This document shows, in pieces, positions 20,739-30,568 of a stretch of DNA of 31,303 bases (the first letter of the stretch is position 1; every line of letters begins with the position of its first letter). This stretch comes from Pigoraptor vietnamica (lineage: Eukaryota > Opisthokonta > Filasterea): positions 9,181 through 40,483 of the forward strand of contig CALSCQ010002973.1 of the NCBI GenBank assembly GCA_943704525.1, written 5' to 3'. A program made the position numbers and the translations under genes. A model generated the notes under the pieces. It saw only the letters and a program-made list of their open reading frames with translations. It did not search any database and was not told the DNA's origin.

Positions 20739-22675
20739 ATGGCGCTCAGTCTCGTGCGCGCCGTGTCTGCGCAACGGTTGGCGCTGGTGCGGCCGGTGAG
20801 CTCTACAACACCTCGTTTTGAGTGCAACACAGCGTTTTATTCACAGGCTAATTCGCGCTCAATGTGCCGTTGTTCTGTCGCAGGCGGGCATACCGCGAAC
20901 CGTCGGTGCGATGCGCATGGGCCTCCTTGCGCCGGTGTCCATTCAGTCAAACGCATACCATGCTGGGCGGCGCCACAAGAAGCCCATCAACACGGTGCGT
21001 CAGGGGCTTGGCATGGAGTGTGGGAGAGTGCGCACTGTACAATTTATGTGTCGGGACATGGCCTGTCGTGCTTTTTGTTTGACTGTGGGCAGCGCAGTAT
21101 GTGCAAGCTTCCGTCGCTTGTCCTCATCCACGGTGGCCCATTGCAGGTCATCAACTTTGTGCCACAGCAGGAGGCGTGGGTGATTGAGCGGTTTGGCAAG
21201 TTCCATCGGGTGCTGGAGCCCGGAGTGAACATCCTTCTCCCCGTTATCGACGACATCAAGTACGTGCACAGCCTCAAGGAACTCGCGCTCGACATACCCT
21301 CGCAGTCCGCCATTACGCAAGGTGGGTGTTGCGGCCCAGCACGGTTGCATTGTACTGGGAGGAGTGCGCTTTTTGTGCTGAAGGGTGCTTCTTCGCGTGC
21401 AGACAACGTTACACTTCATCTCGACGGCGTCTTGTATCTCAAGATTGAAGATCCAAAGCAGGCGAGTAACGGTAGTGCCAGCGAGCGCGCGGGACACAGA
21501 ATCGCCTAATGTGGTTCTATTTTGCAGGCGTCGTACGGTGTGGAGGACCCCGAGTACGCCGTCAAGCAGCTTGCGCAGACGACGATGCGTTCTGAGATTG
21601 GCAAAATGCGCCTCGATGACGTGTTCCGCGAGAGGGCCAGCCTCAACCTCCACATTGTGGATGCGATCAACTCTGCCGCCGCAGTGTGGGGCATTCGCTG
21701 CCTGCGCTACGAAATCCGTGGGTGGTTGCCTGGCCGCTGGGTTCGCCTCCTATTTGTTGTGTTTGTGTGTGTTTTGTTTCACTTCTAGAAGAACATTATC
21801 TCAAAAGGGCATGTTTCTGAAGGACATTTTCGCACGCCACAGGGGACATTCAGCTGCCGGAGAAGGTGGTCGAATCGATGCAGATGCAAGTGGCGGCAGA
21901 GCGGAGGAAACGCGCGGCCATTCTGGAGTCCGAGGGTCAGTAACCCTTCGCCGTCGATCATGTTTTGCATCCCTTGCGACCCATTTTTGTTTCTGTTTAT
22001 TCATTTCGAACTTTTTTTTTGCTCACTTACCAGGTGCGCGCGAGTCGGCCGTCAACCTAGCCGAGGGTAACAAGTCTGCGCAGATTCTTGCCTCGGAGGC
22101 GCGCAAGCAGGAGCAGGTCAACATTGCCACCGGTGAGGCGCAGGCCATTCTCGCGAAGGCCGAAGCAACCGCCAAGTCGATCGAACGCATTGCCGCCGCC
22201 ATCGCGCTGCAGGGCGGCCGCGACGCCGTGTCAATGACGGTGGCCGAGCAGTATGTCGAGGTGCGTGTTGGCCTCTAAGAGATGGTGCCCTCTACGAAGT
22301 GTTGGAATCGTATGCATTATCAATTCACACGTGCGTTACGCTGCGTTTCGTGTGCAGGCATTTGGAAAGCTCGCCAAGACGGGCACCACAATCCTCCTTC
22401 CTTCCCAAACCAACGACGCCGGTTCGATGGTTGCGCAGGTGAGCGGTGCTTTCGGCGTTTTCCAGCACTTGCGCTAAACAACCATGCCCATTTCGACTTG
22501 CCTCCGCAACTCTGCGCGAACAACTGATCGCGTCGTCGCGTTGCAGGCCATGTCCATCTTCGAGACCGTGCGCCGTTCCCGCGAGGGCGCGGAGCCGCCG
22601 GTGAGTGTCGCGGCCCCGAGCATCGAACCACCAAAGCCACGACCCGCCGATCGCAAGGTTCCTCCCTCGGCGTGA
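20739..22675 (+). CDS. STOML2: Stomatin-like protein 2, mitochondrial (SPFH/prohibitin family)
   Basis: Exons: 20739-20795, 20884-20994, 21147-21321, 21403-21461, 21528-21717, 21843-21935, 22034-22260, 22358-22438 and 22547-22675; 373 residues. Residues 1-56 are rich in Arg/Ser/Ala with no acidic residue, as in a mitochondrial presequence. The SPFH domain begins at about 57: VINFVPQQEAWVIERFGKF, EPGVNILLPVID, LDIPSQSAIT, ASYGVEDPEYA, QLAQTTMRSEIGKM, WGIRCLRYEI. A coiled-coil region follows (MQMQVAAERRKRA, ARESAVNLAEG, ASEARKQEQ). The C-terminal AFGKLAKTGTTILLPS and GSMVAQAMSIF are typical of SLP2. The family scaffolds inner-membrane cardiolipin-rich domains and proteases. Intron 4 is GC-AG. 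Confidence 0.95.
21462..21527 (+). other. GC-AG intron (stomatin-like 2, intron 4)
   Basis: The coding frame reads AAG CAG then GCGAGT, with acceptor TTTGCAG before GCG TCG TAC. Phase 0 joining yields ...DPKQASYGVEDPEYA, the expected SLP2 sequence. The GT dinucleotides just downstream do not restore frame with this acceptor. The intron is 66 bp. Confidence 0.75.
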
Positions 22676-22881
22676 AATGCGTGTGCACGAGTAACAACAG
22701 ACAACACTAGGGGAACGTGTGTGAATTGCATGAATGCTTTAGTAGCCCTATCACAGGCGGTGGTAGCTGTACAAGCGTGTGGGGGAGGACGCAGCAGTGA
22801 CGGCGCAATTGAGACGGACGATAGAGAAAGAAACGACAACGCACGCGCACGCACAGACAGTCGACGCAGCCGCCGACGCTC
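22676..22881. other. Tail-to-tail spacer
   Basis: 206 bp between the convergent stops of the stomatin-like gene and the intronless minus-strand gene. It must hold both 3' UTR ends. No canonical AATAAA was found on either strand, and nothing else was recognised. Confidence 0.5.
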
Positions 22882-23811
22882 TCACTTCTTCGCGACGCCA
22901 AACTCCTTGCGCTCCTCCTCCTCGGTGGTCGCATACACCACCGTCCCCTCCTTCAAGAGGGCCGTCGACGTGATGATGGCCTCGTACTGCGCATCCCGCA
23001 CCTGCACCACGTCCGCCTTGAGCGCCTCCGACGCCATGCGAATAATGTCGCGAATGTCCGTGTCCGGTCGCACGGGCACAAAGTGGCCGCCCCGACGCAT
23101 GCCCAACCGCCGCACCACAATGCCAAACGCGAGGCTCGCGGGGGGCTGCGGCGGCCGCGCGGGCGTGAAGCTTCCGCCGCCGGGGTTGTACTGGGGAATA
23201 ACCCCCATCATCTGCTGCGCGGCGGCGAGCGGGTGCGGCGTCGTCTTCTCGTCGCCCTTGGACTTGCTGGCGATCTTTTCCCGGAGGCGGAAGCGGACGC
23301 GCTGCACGTCGGCGACCGTGTCGAAGAACGCCTTAAACCGCGGCTTCTCCTTCTTGCGCGCAAACTCGAGCAGCTTGATCACGCCCTGCGTCTCGAGGGT
23401 CACCATCTCGCGTCCATTGACGTCGCGGCGGTGGAAGTCCTCCTCGGACAACTTGGACATGCAGTCGCCCTTGATGCCCGCGGCGCGAAAGATGTCCGAG
23501 CGCGGCCACTCGACAATGTTGCCGTGCGCGTGGTGCTGGATGCGCCTCACGGGCATGATGCGCTTAAACACGTTGTAGTACTCGAAGCGCGCGACGGCAT
23601 ACCCCGCGCGCTCGAGCACGTCCGTCTCCGGAGCCTCGTCCAGGCCGAGGTCGCTGACGTGCATCTTGGACAGGAAGCCGTTGTTGTGCGCCTCCATCAG
23701 TTTGCGCTTGCGCGTCGGAGGAGCGGCAACGGCTGCAGCGGCCGCATCGGCCGGAATGTCCGCCATGAGCGTGCGCGCCGCGAGGGGCTCGGTGGGAAGG
23801 GTCACGTCCAT
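22882..23811 (-). CDS. Intronless protein with BRO-N-like core and doublecortin/ubiquitin-like C-terminus
   Basis: This is a single uninterrupted 309-residue frame from an ATG at 23811, in a region where every neighbour is heavily spliced. There is no signal peptide or membrane span. A basic PPTRKRK patch (31-37) suggests nuclear import. Residues about 98-170 (VEWPRSDIFRAAGI, LSEEDF, GREMVTLETQGVIKLLEFAR, then KPRFKAFFDTV) resemble the BRO-N fold: a DV-A-LG-like helix, a middle 'EED' loop, an 'L-x-x-x-G-V/L-x-x-L' helix, and a 'K-x-F-x-x-W/F' helix. A Pro/Gly linker follows (205-225). The C-terminal 80 residues (VVRRLGMRRGGHF, DIRDIIRMASEAL, ALLKEGTVVYATTEEEERKEF) resemble a doublecortin-like ubiquitin fold. 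Both domain calls are eye-level and weak. The real function is unknown. Confidence 0.8.
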   Translation of the reverse strand: MDVTLPTEPLAARTLMADIPADAAAAAVAAPPTRKRKLMEAHNNGFLSKMHVSDLGLDEAPETDVLERAGYAVARFEYYNVFKRIMPVRRIQHHAHGNIVEWPRSDIFRAAGIKGDCMSKLSEEDFHRRDVNGREMVTLETQGVIKLLEFARKKEKPRFKAFFDTVADVQRVRFRLREKIASKSKGDEKTTPHPLAAAQQMMGVIPQYNPGGGSFTPARPPQPPASLAFGIVVRRLGMRRGGHFVPVRPDTDIRDIIRMASEALKADVVQVRDAQYEAIITSTALLKEGTVVYATTEEEERKEFGVAKK

Positions 23812-23982
23812 CGTGCCGTATGCGCGCAGATCGCAAGTGGATTGTGCGGAATAATAACGTTACAAGTATAATCGAGACGGTGGATTAGTGGCAGTAATAA
23901 GTGTGGATCGGTTGTAAAAATTGTGTGAGTGCACGCGCACACGCAAGGCAAGAGGAAGGAGGGGATGTGGTGTGTTGGCGTG

Positions 23983-24006
23983 AGAGAGGGAGAGAGAGAG
24001 AGAGAG

Positions 24007-24040
<34 letters not shown>
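23983..24040. repeat. Compound (GA)n(GT)n microsatellite
   Basis: The + strand GA-rich run (23983-24010) switches directly to 15 GT units (24011-24040). Confidence 0.95.
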
Positions 24041-24045
<5 letters not shown>

Positions 24046-24640
24046 ACGGTCACTCTGTCAAAGCCGACCCTTGTTTTAAAAAAAAAATTATTTGCCAAAA
24101 TTTCCGCGCGGTAATAAAGGGCGTTTACTATGCACTTTGTATGGCGGGAATGCGCTTTAATAACGACAGTCGAAATCGCTTTCGCAAGCCTTTTTAGGAA
24201 CGCGCCAACTCCACCGTCGCTTGCCCTTTCGAGTGCGTGGAGAGCCCATAGTGAAGGCCCATAGTGAAGGAAAAGGGCTGTTGCTATTTTAGGACGAATG
24301 GGGCAATGTGCGCCATCGCGCGTCCCATCGTGAAGCCAATACAAATCGGAGATCCGCTAAAAAGTTTCCTTTTTTGGACTAAACCGGCTGTCCACCGAAT
24401 GATGGTTTGAACATTATACTTCATACAAATTTCATAGTCAACATCAATTATTAGTTGAATATCACGGCGATGCCCACAATGGATCTAATTTTGGATTATA
24501 ATCACGTGATCACTTCTGAACGGCCCAATTTAGAAGGGGGCTTCACCTCTTAAAAAGGCTTACTTTCCTGGACATGTCTTCCCAAATATGGGCAAACACG
24601 GATACCTAAGGAAATGGAATACCTGCACTTGCCAATGTGG

Positions 24641-24654
24641 ATTGTCCGGACAAT
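24641..24654. promoter_or_regulatory. Perfect 14-bp palindrome with TGTCCGGACA core
   Basis: ATTGTCCGGACAAT reads the same on both strands. It lies 43 bp past the kinase stop codon. Related TCCGGAC motifs occur in the other spacers, at 17755, 30182 and 30248. This may be a protein-binding site or chance. Confidence 0.3.
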
Positions 24655-24696
24655 CGCATGTTACTAAAGAATGGAAGTCTCGCCACAAAAAATTAT

Positions 24697-26478
24697 TTAG
24701 TGGCCTGTCACGACACGCTGGAGCGACTCGTACCACGCCATCGTGTCGATGATCGACTCGAACCGAATCGTGACGAAGAGCTTGTTCAGCACGACGAGGC
24801 AGAAACCGCACGATCCCGTCACGCTCGTCGATAGCGGGCCGATTAGCGTGACAAAGGGAAGCACCAATTCCCTGCCGCAGTCGTCCCGCTCCCGTATGAT
24901 CAAGTTGAGGTCGTCCATCGTCACGCGGCAGCGCACGAACTCGGACGAACCCAGCGGTCCATCCTCCTGATTACCGATACAAGTGAGGATCTTGCACTCG
25001 CAGTCGGCTTCGAGGTGCTGGCCAGCGTTGTTCGAGTTGCCCAAGAAGTCCGAAACGCTCCGTCCCCGCCGAGGCAAGTACGCCTCGTCGCCGTTCGAAA
25101 CGCCCTTGGCGATGTTGTCGAGGCCCACGAGAATGTTCGCGAATGTGGGGCGGCGAGCGGCCTCCGCGTCCCACGCCGATCGCGCGAGTACAGCTAGAGG
25201 CACAGGGCAATCGTCGCCCAAGCGAGGACGGAGGTCTTCCTCTGCCACACGCCGCGCAACTTCGTCCGCCTCGATGCCGTCGGCCCTTACGACTTCTTCG
25301 TAGGGAGTGCACGAGTAGAATGTCTCCCATATAATAATGGCGCTGGAAAACAGATGCGGCAAGATCAGCGATGGGGACTAAGAAAGCAAAGCACCTCTGC
25401 GGCGATTACTCACAAGCTAAACACGTCGCTCGCAGTTGTTTGGCCCGCACACTCGAAGACCTCCGGGGCCATATACAAGTACGTGCCCACTTGCTCCGCA
25501 CTCGACGCACGATGCCGCAGCCTCGTGAGACCAAAATCCGCCCTGCCATAGATTACATCACTCGGTCAGTACGCACCATTTCCACTCACGAAAACCGTCC
25601 ATTAACCACTTGGCCTGGGTCACACTCTCAAACAAGTCACACACACACACTCAAGCGAAACTCAGTCATCGCACTTACGAAAACCGTCCATCGAGTCACA
25701 CACCCAAAGCCACGCTCTCGAGACACACGAAGCCATACTTACACTTTGAGCACCATGTTCGCGTCGAGAAGGAGATTGGCGGTCTTTAGATCGCCGTGCA
25801 CTGCAAGCGGTAGATCATGTTACCAAGTAACATCAGCATTGGTAACATGTGCAGTCATTCGAACCACGGGCTTCGAACATCTCGCACGCCAAGCCACCGC
25901 TGGCAAAATGCACTCACGAAAGTTGGCCTCGTGAAGGTACACCATCCCTCTGCGGGTGAGAAGCAGCTAAGTGTCAATGACCATTGAAGAAATCCCAGGA
26001 GATCAAACGGGTGGAAGCACGCGCGATGTGTAGTGAGCCCGCGGGTGCGCGGATGCAAGCACCGGACGCAACACAAGGACACACACACGACACACACACA
26101 CACACGACACACACAACAAGGGTTCCCACCTTGCGGCGTCCCCAAGAAGGCGCAGCTTGACAGACAACTTCAAGGGGACCTGGCGCTCGATGAGCATGTC
26201 ACGCAGCGACCCGTTACTCATGAATTCCGTGATGAGGCAGAGCGGTTCTTCGCAGCTACCCATGAAAAGTAGCACGTTAGGATGTCTTAAAGAGGTCATG
26301 GCGTCGATTTCTGAGAGAAACGAGGACATTGCGCTGGTCGACGAAGACGTCGAGTTGTTCGTAATGGCCGATAGCTGCGCCGGTTCGACGCGAGTGAGTG
26401 GGACGGTCCGCTGAGGTGTGTGCGCGTGCGTATGTGTGTGCGACTGCGTGCGAGAGCGAGCGAGCGAGCGAGAGAGAT

Positions 26479-26574
<96 letters not shown>

Positions 26575-28750
26575 TGAGCGTGTGCGTGAGCGTGTGCGTG
26601 TGTGCGTGCGTGTGTGCGTGCATGTGCGTGTGTGCGAGTGTGTGTGAGCGTGCGCGTGCGTGTGGTGTATATGCGTGCGAGGGTTAGTATGCGGTGTGTG
26701 TGTCGTGTATGTTCGTGTGTGTGTCGTGTATGTGCGTGTGTGCGAGTGCGAGTGTGAGTATGTGGTGTGCGTGCGTGTGTGTGATGCGTGTGTGTGTGTG
26801 TGTGTTGTGTAGGTGCGCATGTGCCGCCCGGGCGCGTGTGTGCGTTTCAGTGACGCGCGGGAGACAAAGAAGAGGGCACGCCAAACGCGTTGCACGCACC
26901 ACCTGGGCCTGGATCGTTCGCGCAATGGACATTTTGCGCCCCGTGCTGCCGCGCTGTGCCTGGCGCTCCGCTTCTTCGTTGACGGCGTCCCAGCGAATCT
27001 TCTTGATCGCAACGTCGGTACCCCTGCCAACAGCGAGGCCGCTCGGCGTCAGAAACGGACTGTACAGTTCTAGCGCGGTGTGCGAGCGGTGTGTGCGCGT
27101 CGTTTTTGTGTCCCATGTGCGCACGCGTGCACGCGTGGGCAGATTGTGTACATTGTACATGTCCCGAAATCCATGGTTCCTCCAGAGAGACACACCTGAA
27201 CGAGCCCTTGAAGACCTGGACACAAAACACAACAAAGTGTCAGCAGCGGGCAGAAGGGACATGCAACGTCCGCAGCGGCCATATATGCGACAGATTATGA
27301 TCGACGGTTCGCAGGGCGACACGGCAGAAACGCACCTCGCCGTACGCCCCGACGCCAATCCTCTCGTTGACCACGAGTTCCTTGTAGTCGACCACGTGAC
27401 GCCGCTGCCTCGTGCCGGCCTCAATCGCGCGCCGCTTCTGCCGCATGACGACAAAGACGCCGACGAGGGCGGCGATGACCGCGGCGCCCGTCAGCGACAC
27501 GACGGGCCCGACGATGCGCGCAATGTTCTCGCTCGACTTGGCCGTGACGAGGTCGCCGCACGCGGATCCCTGCCACCCGTAATCGCAGCTGCACACGCCC
27601 GCGCGCGCCACCTTGACGCACTTTCCGTGCGAGCACGCCGGCATGCAGATGGCGTCCGTCGGCGTCTCGTGCACACCCTCGCCCCACACAATCACCCGCT
27701 GAAACGAGACGCGGTTGCCGGTGGTCGCGTCAAACACGCCCACGTTCGTGATGCCGTCCAGGCCAGGGGGGTGGTTGATGATGGCGTACTGGCCGAGGCG
27801 CTCGCCCCCCGCAAACGCCACGTGGCCGGTGGTCCCGTCAAATTCGACGCTGCAAGCGCCAATCGCATGAGGAACTTGCCGTGCGTGTGACTTGACTGTG
27901 CGTGGTGCATGGATTCATGCGTGTTCATGCGGGCTCATGCGTGTGCGTGCGCGCGTAAGGGTGCGTGCACGTGAGCGTGATAGTGCGCGCACGCGCGTTC
28001 ATGCGTGTTCATGCGTGTGTGCGCGCGCGTAAGGGTGTGTGTGCGTGAGTGCGTACCAGTGAGCGAGTCAGTGCTCACACACGTGTTCATGCGTGTTCAT
28101 GCGTGTGCGTGCGTCGCGTAAGGGTGTGTGTGCGTGAGTGCGTACCAGTGAGCGAGTCAGTAATCACACACGTGTTCATGCGTGTTCATCCGTGTGCGCG
28201 CGCGCGTAAGGGTGTGTGCGTGAGTGCGAGCGAGCGAGCGTGTTAGTGTTCGCACTCGTGTTCATGCGTGTTCATGCGTGTGCGTGCGAGCGTAAGGGGA
28301 TGTGTGCGTGAGTGCGTGCGAGTGAGCGTGTTAGTGTTCGCACGAACCCGTTCATCATGTCGTAAAGCGTCGCGTAGTCCGCGGGAAGCGACTTGTTGGC
28401 AGCCACAAGGCGCGAGAGACCCGCGGCGACGGTCACCACGGTGTCGTACATGTATGGCATGAACGGTGAGTAGAGCTCGCGCGCGACGGGGTCGAACTCT
28501 GCAAAGCGCGACGGGTGCGCCTGCTTGTATGCCGTGATCTCGTCTAGCATGCGGTTGAGGGTGGGACCGGCGCTATAGTAGGGAATGGTCGCAATGACGC
28601 CCCCCTGGAAATCAACGAGGCCTGCGGGGATACGATAGAAGGTGTTGAGATTGTTGTGGGCTCGCAATGCGTGTGTGATTGTCTGTGCATGTGTGCATGT
28701 GCGCGTGCGTGGGTGTCTGTGTATGTATGTGTGTGTGTATGTGTGTGTGC

Positions 28751-28792
<42 letters not shown>

Positions 28793-28851
28793 CGTGGCAA
28801 AGATAGGCGAAAGGACGAATATGAGGGACGCGCAACATGTACCGACGAGGC

Positions 28852-28882
<31 letters not shown>

Positions 28883-28929
28883 ACACACACAGACACACAC
28901 ACACAGACACACAGACACACAGACACACA

Positions 28930-28970
<41 letters not shown>

Positions 28971-29866
28971 CACAAACACTCACCCATCTCGCGAAAGACG
29001 CTGCCGTAAATCCACCCGTCCGTCCCAATGTAGACGTACTCGCGCGTCGCCATTCCCTGCCGCGCAAACTCGTTCAGGAGAGATTTCGCGAGGTCCATAA
29101 AGGCCACGAGCACAATGATCTTCGCTCCGGACGTCTTGATCGCCAGCACGGCGTCCGCCGGGTCGCGTCCCGTCGCCACCTGCTGCGACTGCACGACCGT
29201 CATGTTCAGCGTCGCCGCCTCCAGCCGCAGACTCGCAATGAGCGGCTTGGCGTAGTCGTCGTCCGCCCCGATCGTCGCGATCGAGTCCCACCCCAGAGTG
29301 CGCGCGACGTGGGCAATGGCGGCGCCCTGCAAGCCGTCCGACGGTATCGTCCGCATGAACGTCGGGTACATCGACCGATCCGACAGCTGCGTGCTGGTCG
29401 AGCTCGCCGATATCTGCACGACGTTCACCTTGGAGAGGTACAGCTGCGTGATGCGGGATGCGGCGGACCAGTCGGCGCCAATGACGACGTCAATGTTGTC
29501 CGACTGGTGCAATGTGATGGCAGAGAACAGCGCCGTCTGCTCGTCGGACGCTTCGTCGCGCCGAACGGGCACGAGCGTAATGTTCGCGGGCATGAGAGAA
29601 CGCAGAAGGGGAGACGAGCCGTTGCTCGCGAGGCCCATGACCATCTCGGCGACGTCCGCCATTTCGTTGCCGTACACGTTGAGGAAGGGGTCGGAAGCGC
29701 CGTAGGGGTAGAGGACGCCCACCTTGAACGTGACGGCCTGCGCCTGAGGGGCCGCACAGAGGAGCAGCGCGCAGGCCGACACGGCGACGACGCAAAATAG
29801 AGGCGACCATTGCGAGCGCCAAAGCCGCAATGGGCGCCCTTCGCCCGCACGCCCCGGTACATACAT
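24697..29866 (-). CDS. Receptor protein kinase: PBP-like ectodomain, EGF-like stalk, TM, TKL-type kinase, PH-like tail
   Basis: Exons: 29866-28984, 28621-28348, 27849-27336, 27215-27196, 27023-26900, 26410-26130, 25949-25918, 25800-25743, 25542-25414 and 25342-24697; 986 residues, all phases consistent. Residues 1-44 are a signal peptide. About 45-445 is a type-1 periplasmic-binding/ANF-receptor fold (FKVGVLYPYG, NIDVVIGADWSA, GLQGAAIAHVARTLGW). An EGF-like loop lies at 454-483 (six Cys) and a membrane span at 497-521, followed by MRQKRR. The kinase has IGVGAYGEVFKG (550-561), Lys571 in VAIK, Glu639 in helix C, HGD at 711-713, DFG at 731-733 and APE at 754-756. Residues from about 870 to the end, with a Trp in the last helix, look PH-like. 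It probably senses a small extracellular ligand. The nearest kinase group is TKL; RD Arg is absent. Confidence 0.9.
26456..26815. repeat. (GA)n plus GT-rich complex repeat in kinase intron 5
   Basis: An almost pure GA run (26489-26572), preceded by GAGC units, then GT/GC-rich low-complexity sequence to about 26815. It occupies most of the 489-bp intron 26411-26899. On the transcript it reads as CU- and CA-rich, upstream of the exon 6 acceptor. Confidence 0.9.
27914..28345. repeat. Five-copy minisatellite, about 86-bp unit, in kinase intron 2
   Basis: Units begin with TTCATGCGTGTTCATGCG at 27914, 27998, 28086, 28175 and 28261 (spacings 84, 88, 89 and 86). Each continues with GTGTGCGTGCG, CGTAAGGGTG, TGCGTGAGTGCG and AGTGAGCGAG-type blocks. 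The array fills 432 of the 498 bp of the intron and ends within a few bases of the exon 2 donor at 28347. Confidence 0.9.
28727..28969. repeat. Opposed GT and CA microsatellites in kinase intron 1
   Basis: On the + strand a GT-rich arm (28727-28792) is followed after 59 bp by a CA-rich arm (28852-28969, interrupted by AGAC). The two arms are complementary and inverted, inside the 362-bp intron 28622-28983. Confidence 0.9.
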
Positions 29867-30568
29867 TCCACGCACACGGCCCTCGCTCGGGCACACGAAT
29901 CTCTCTTTTCGCTCTAGTTCAAACCCATTGAAAGGTCGTATCATGCAGAGGCGGCGTCCACGCGTTTCCAAGTGCGTTAATATGCGCGAGCGTGAGCGTG
30001 TGTGTGTGTGTGTGCGTGTTTGACGCGACTGTTCGTGATGAGAGGCGTTCGAAAAGAGGCCGACCCATACCCATGTACCCATGTTGTGGTCAAACTCGAG
30101 TGCGTCACTCGGCGTCCCGATGCGAGCACTGGGACAACCTCGGAATTTCACCACAAATCGGACATATTTTTCAATACGCTCTCCGGACAGACCCAAAAAA
30201 ATTGCCCGCCAAGTCCCTTGGCAACCGCTCTCAGTCCGACACACAAGTCCGGACATGTATCCGCATGGCACGTGAGAGCACGTGATAGAGCAACGCCGCC
30301 ACCGTGCACCGGCCCCGCGGCTTGAAGATCGACGCTGTTCCTCACTGTCCACACTCTCCAGTCACATCGACGTTATTGCGACGAGCTGTCCCCAATTGCG
30401 CGGTCAAAGGAGCGATACTCCAAGAAGAGCGCCTCTGCGTTGTGCAAGTCGCAGTCGCTTTGCGCACACTTGCGGCGCCCACACTTCCTTGTCGGCTTGG
30501 ATTATTGTCATGTGTGTGATGGGCGAGACATAGTGACGCGGGCGGTGCAGCAGCCTGCCATCGACAGC
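29867..30568. promoter_or_regulatory. Divergent promoter region, receptor kinase / Sgf11
   Basis: 702 bp between two outward-facing start codons. It contains a short (GT)n (29998-30015), two TCCGGAC motifs (30182-30188, 30248-30254) and two close E-boxes CACGTG (30269-30274, 30279-30284). An in-frame ORF extends upstream of the kinase ATG, but it is low-complexity and would bury the signal peptide, so it is treated as 5' UTR or promoter. No other gene was seen. Confidence 0.5.

Larger units (their letters stand above)
23812..24696. other. AT-richer spacer with simple repeats between the intronless gene and the receptor kinase
   Basis: 885 bp without a supported gene. It holds the promoter of the minus-strand intronless gene and the 3' UTR of the kinase. 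Contents: a (GA)n(GT)n tract (23983-24040), a perfect 13-bp tandem repeat CCCATAGTGAAGG (24245-24257 and 24258-24270), a 10-bp palindrome ATCACGTGAT (24501-24510), and a 14-bp palindrome ATTGTCCGGACAAT (24641-24654). Base composition from about 24050 to 24700 is visibly more AT-rich than the rest of the window. Confidence 0.6.

Noticed and set aside
27024-27074. Alternative kinase exon 5 acceptor at CTAG (27074)
   Set aside because: It would insert residues between GSFR and GTDVAIKK or shift frame. The GGCAG acceptor at 27024-27025 gives the expected kinase strand beta2-beta3 directly.
28679-29009. Open frames made of CVCVCV or HTHTHT repeats here and at 16962-17267, 26420-26650 and 24000
   Set aside because: These are translations of dinucleotide repeats in introns and spacers, not proteins.
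29867-30352. Upstream extension of the kinase frame to an ATG at 30352
   Set aside because: The frame stays open, but the added 162 residues are low-complexity (His/Thr/Arg runs from GT repeats) and would place the signal peptide internally. The ATG at 29866 is preferred.
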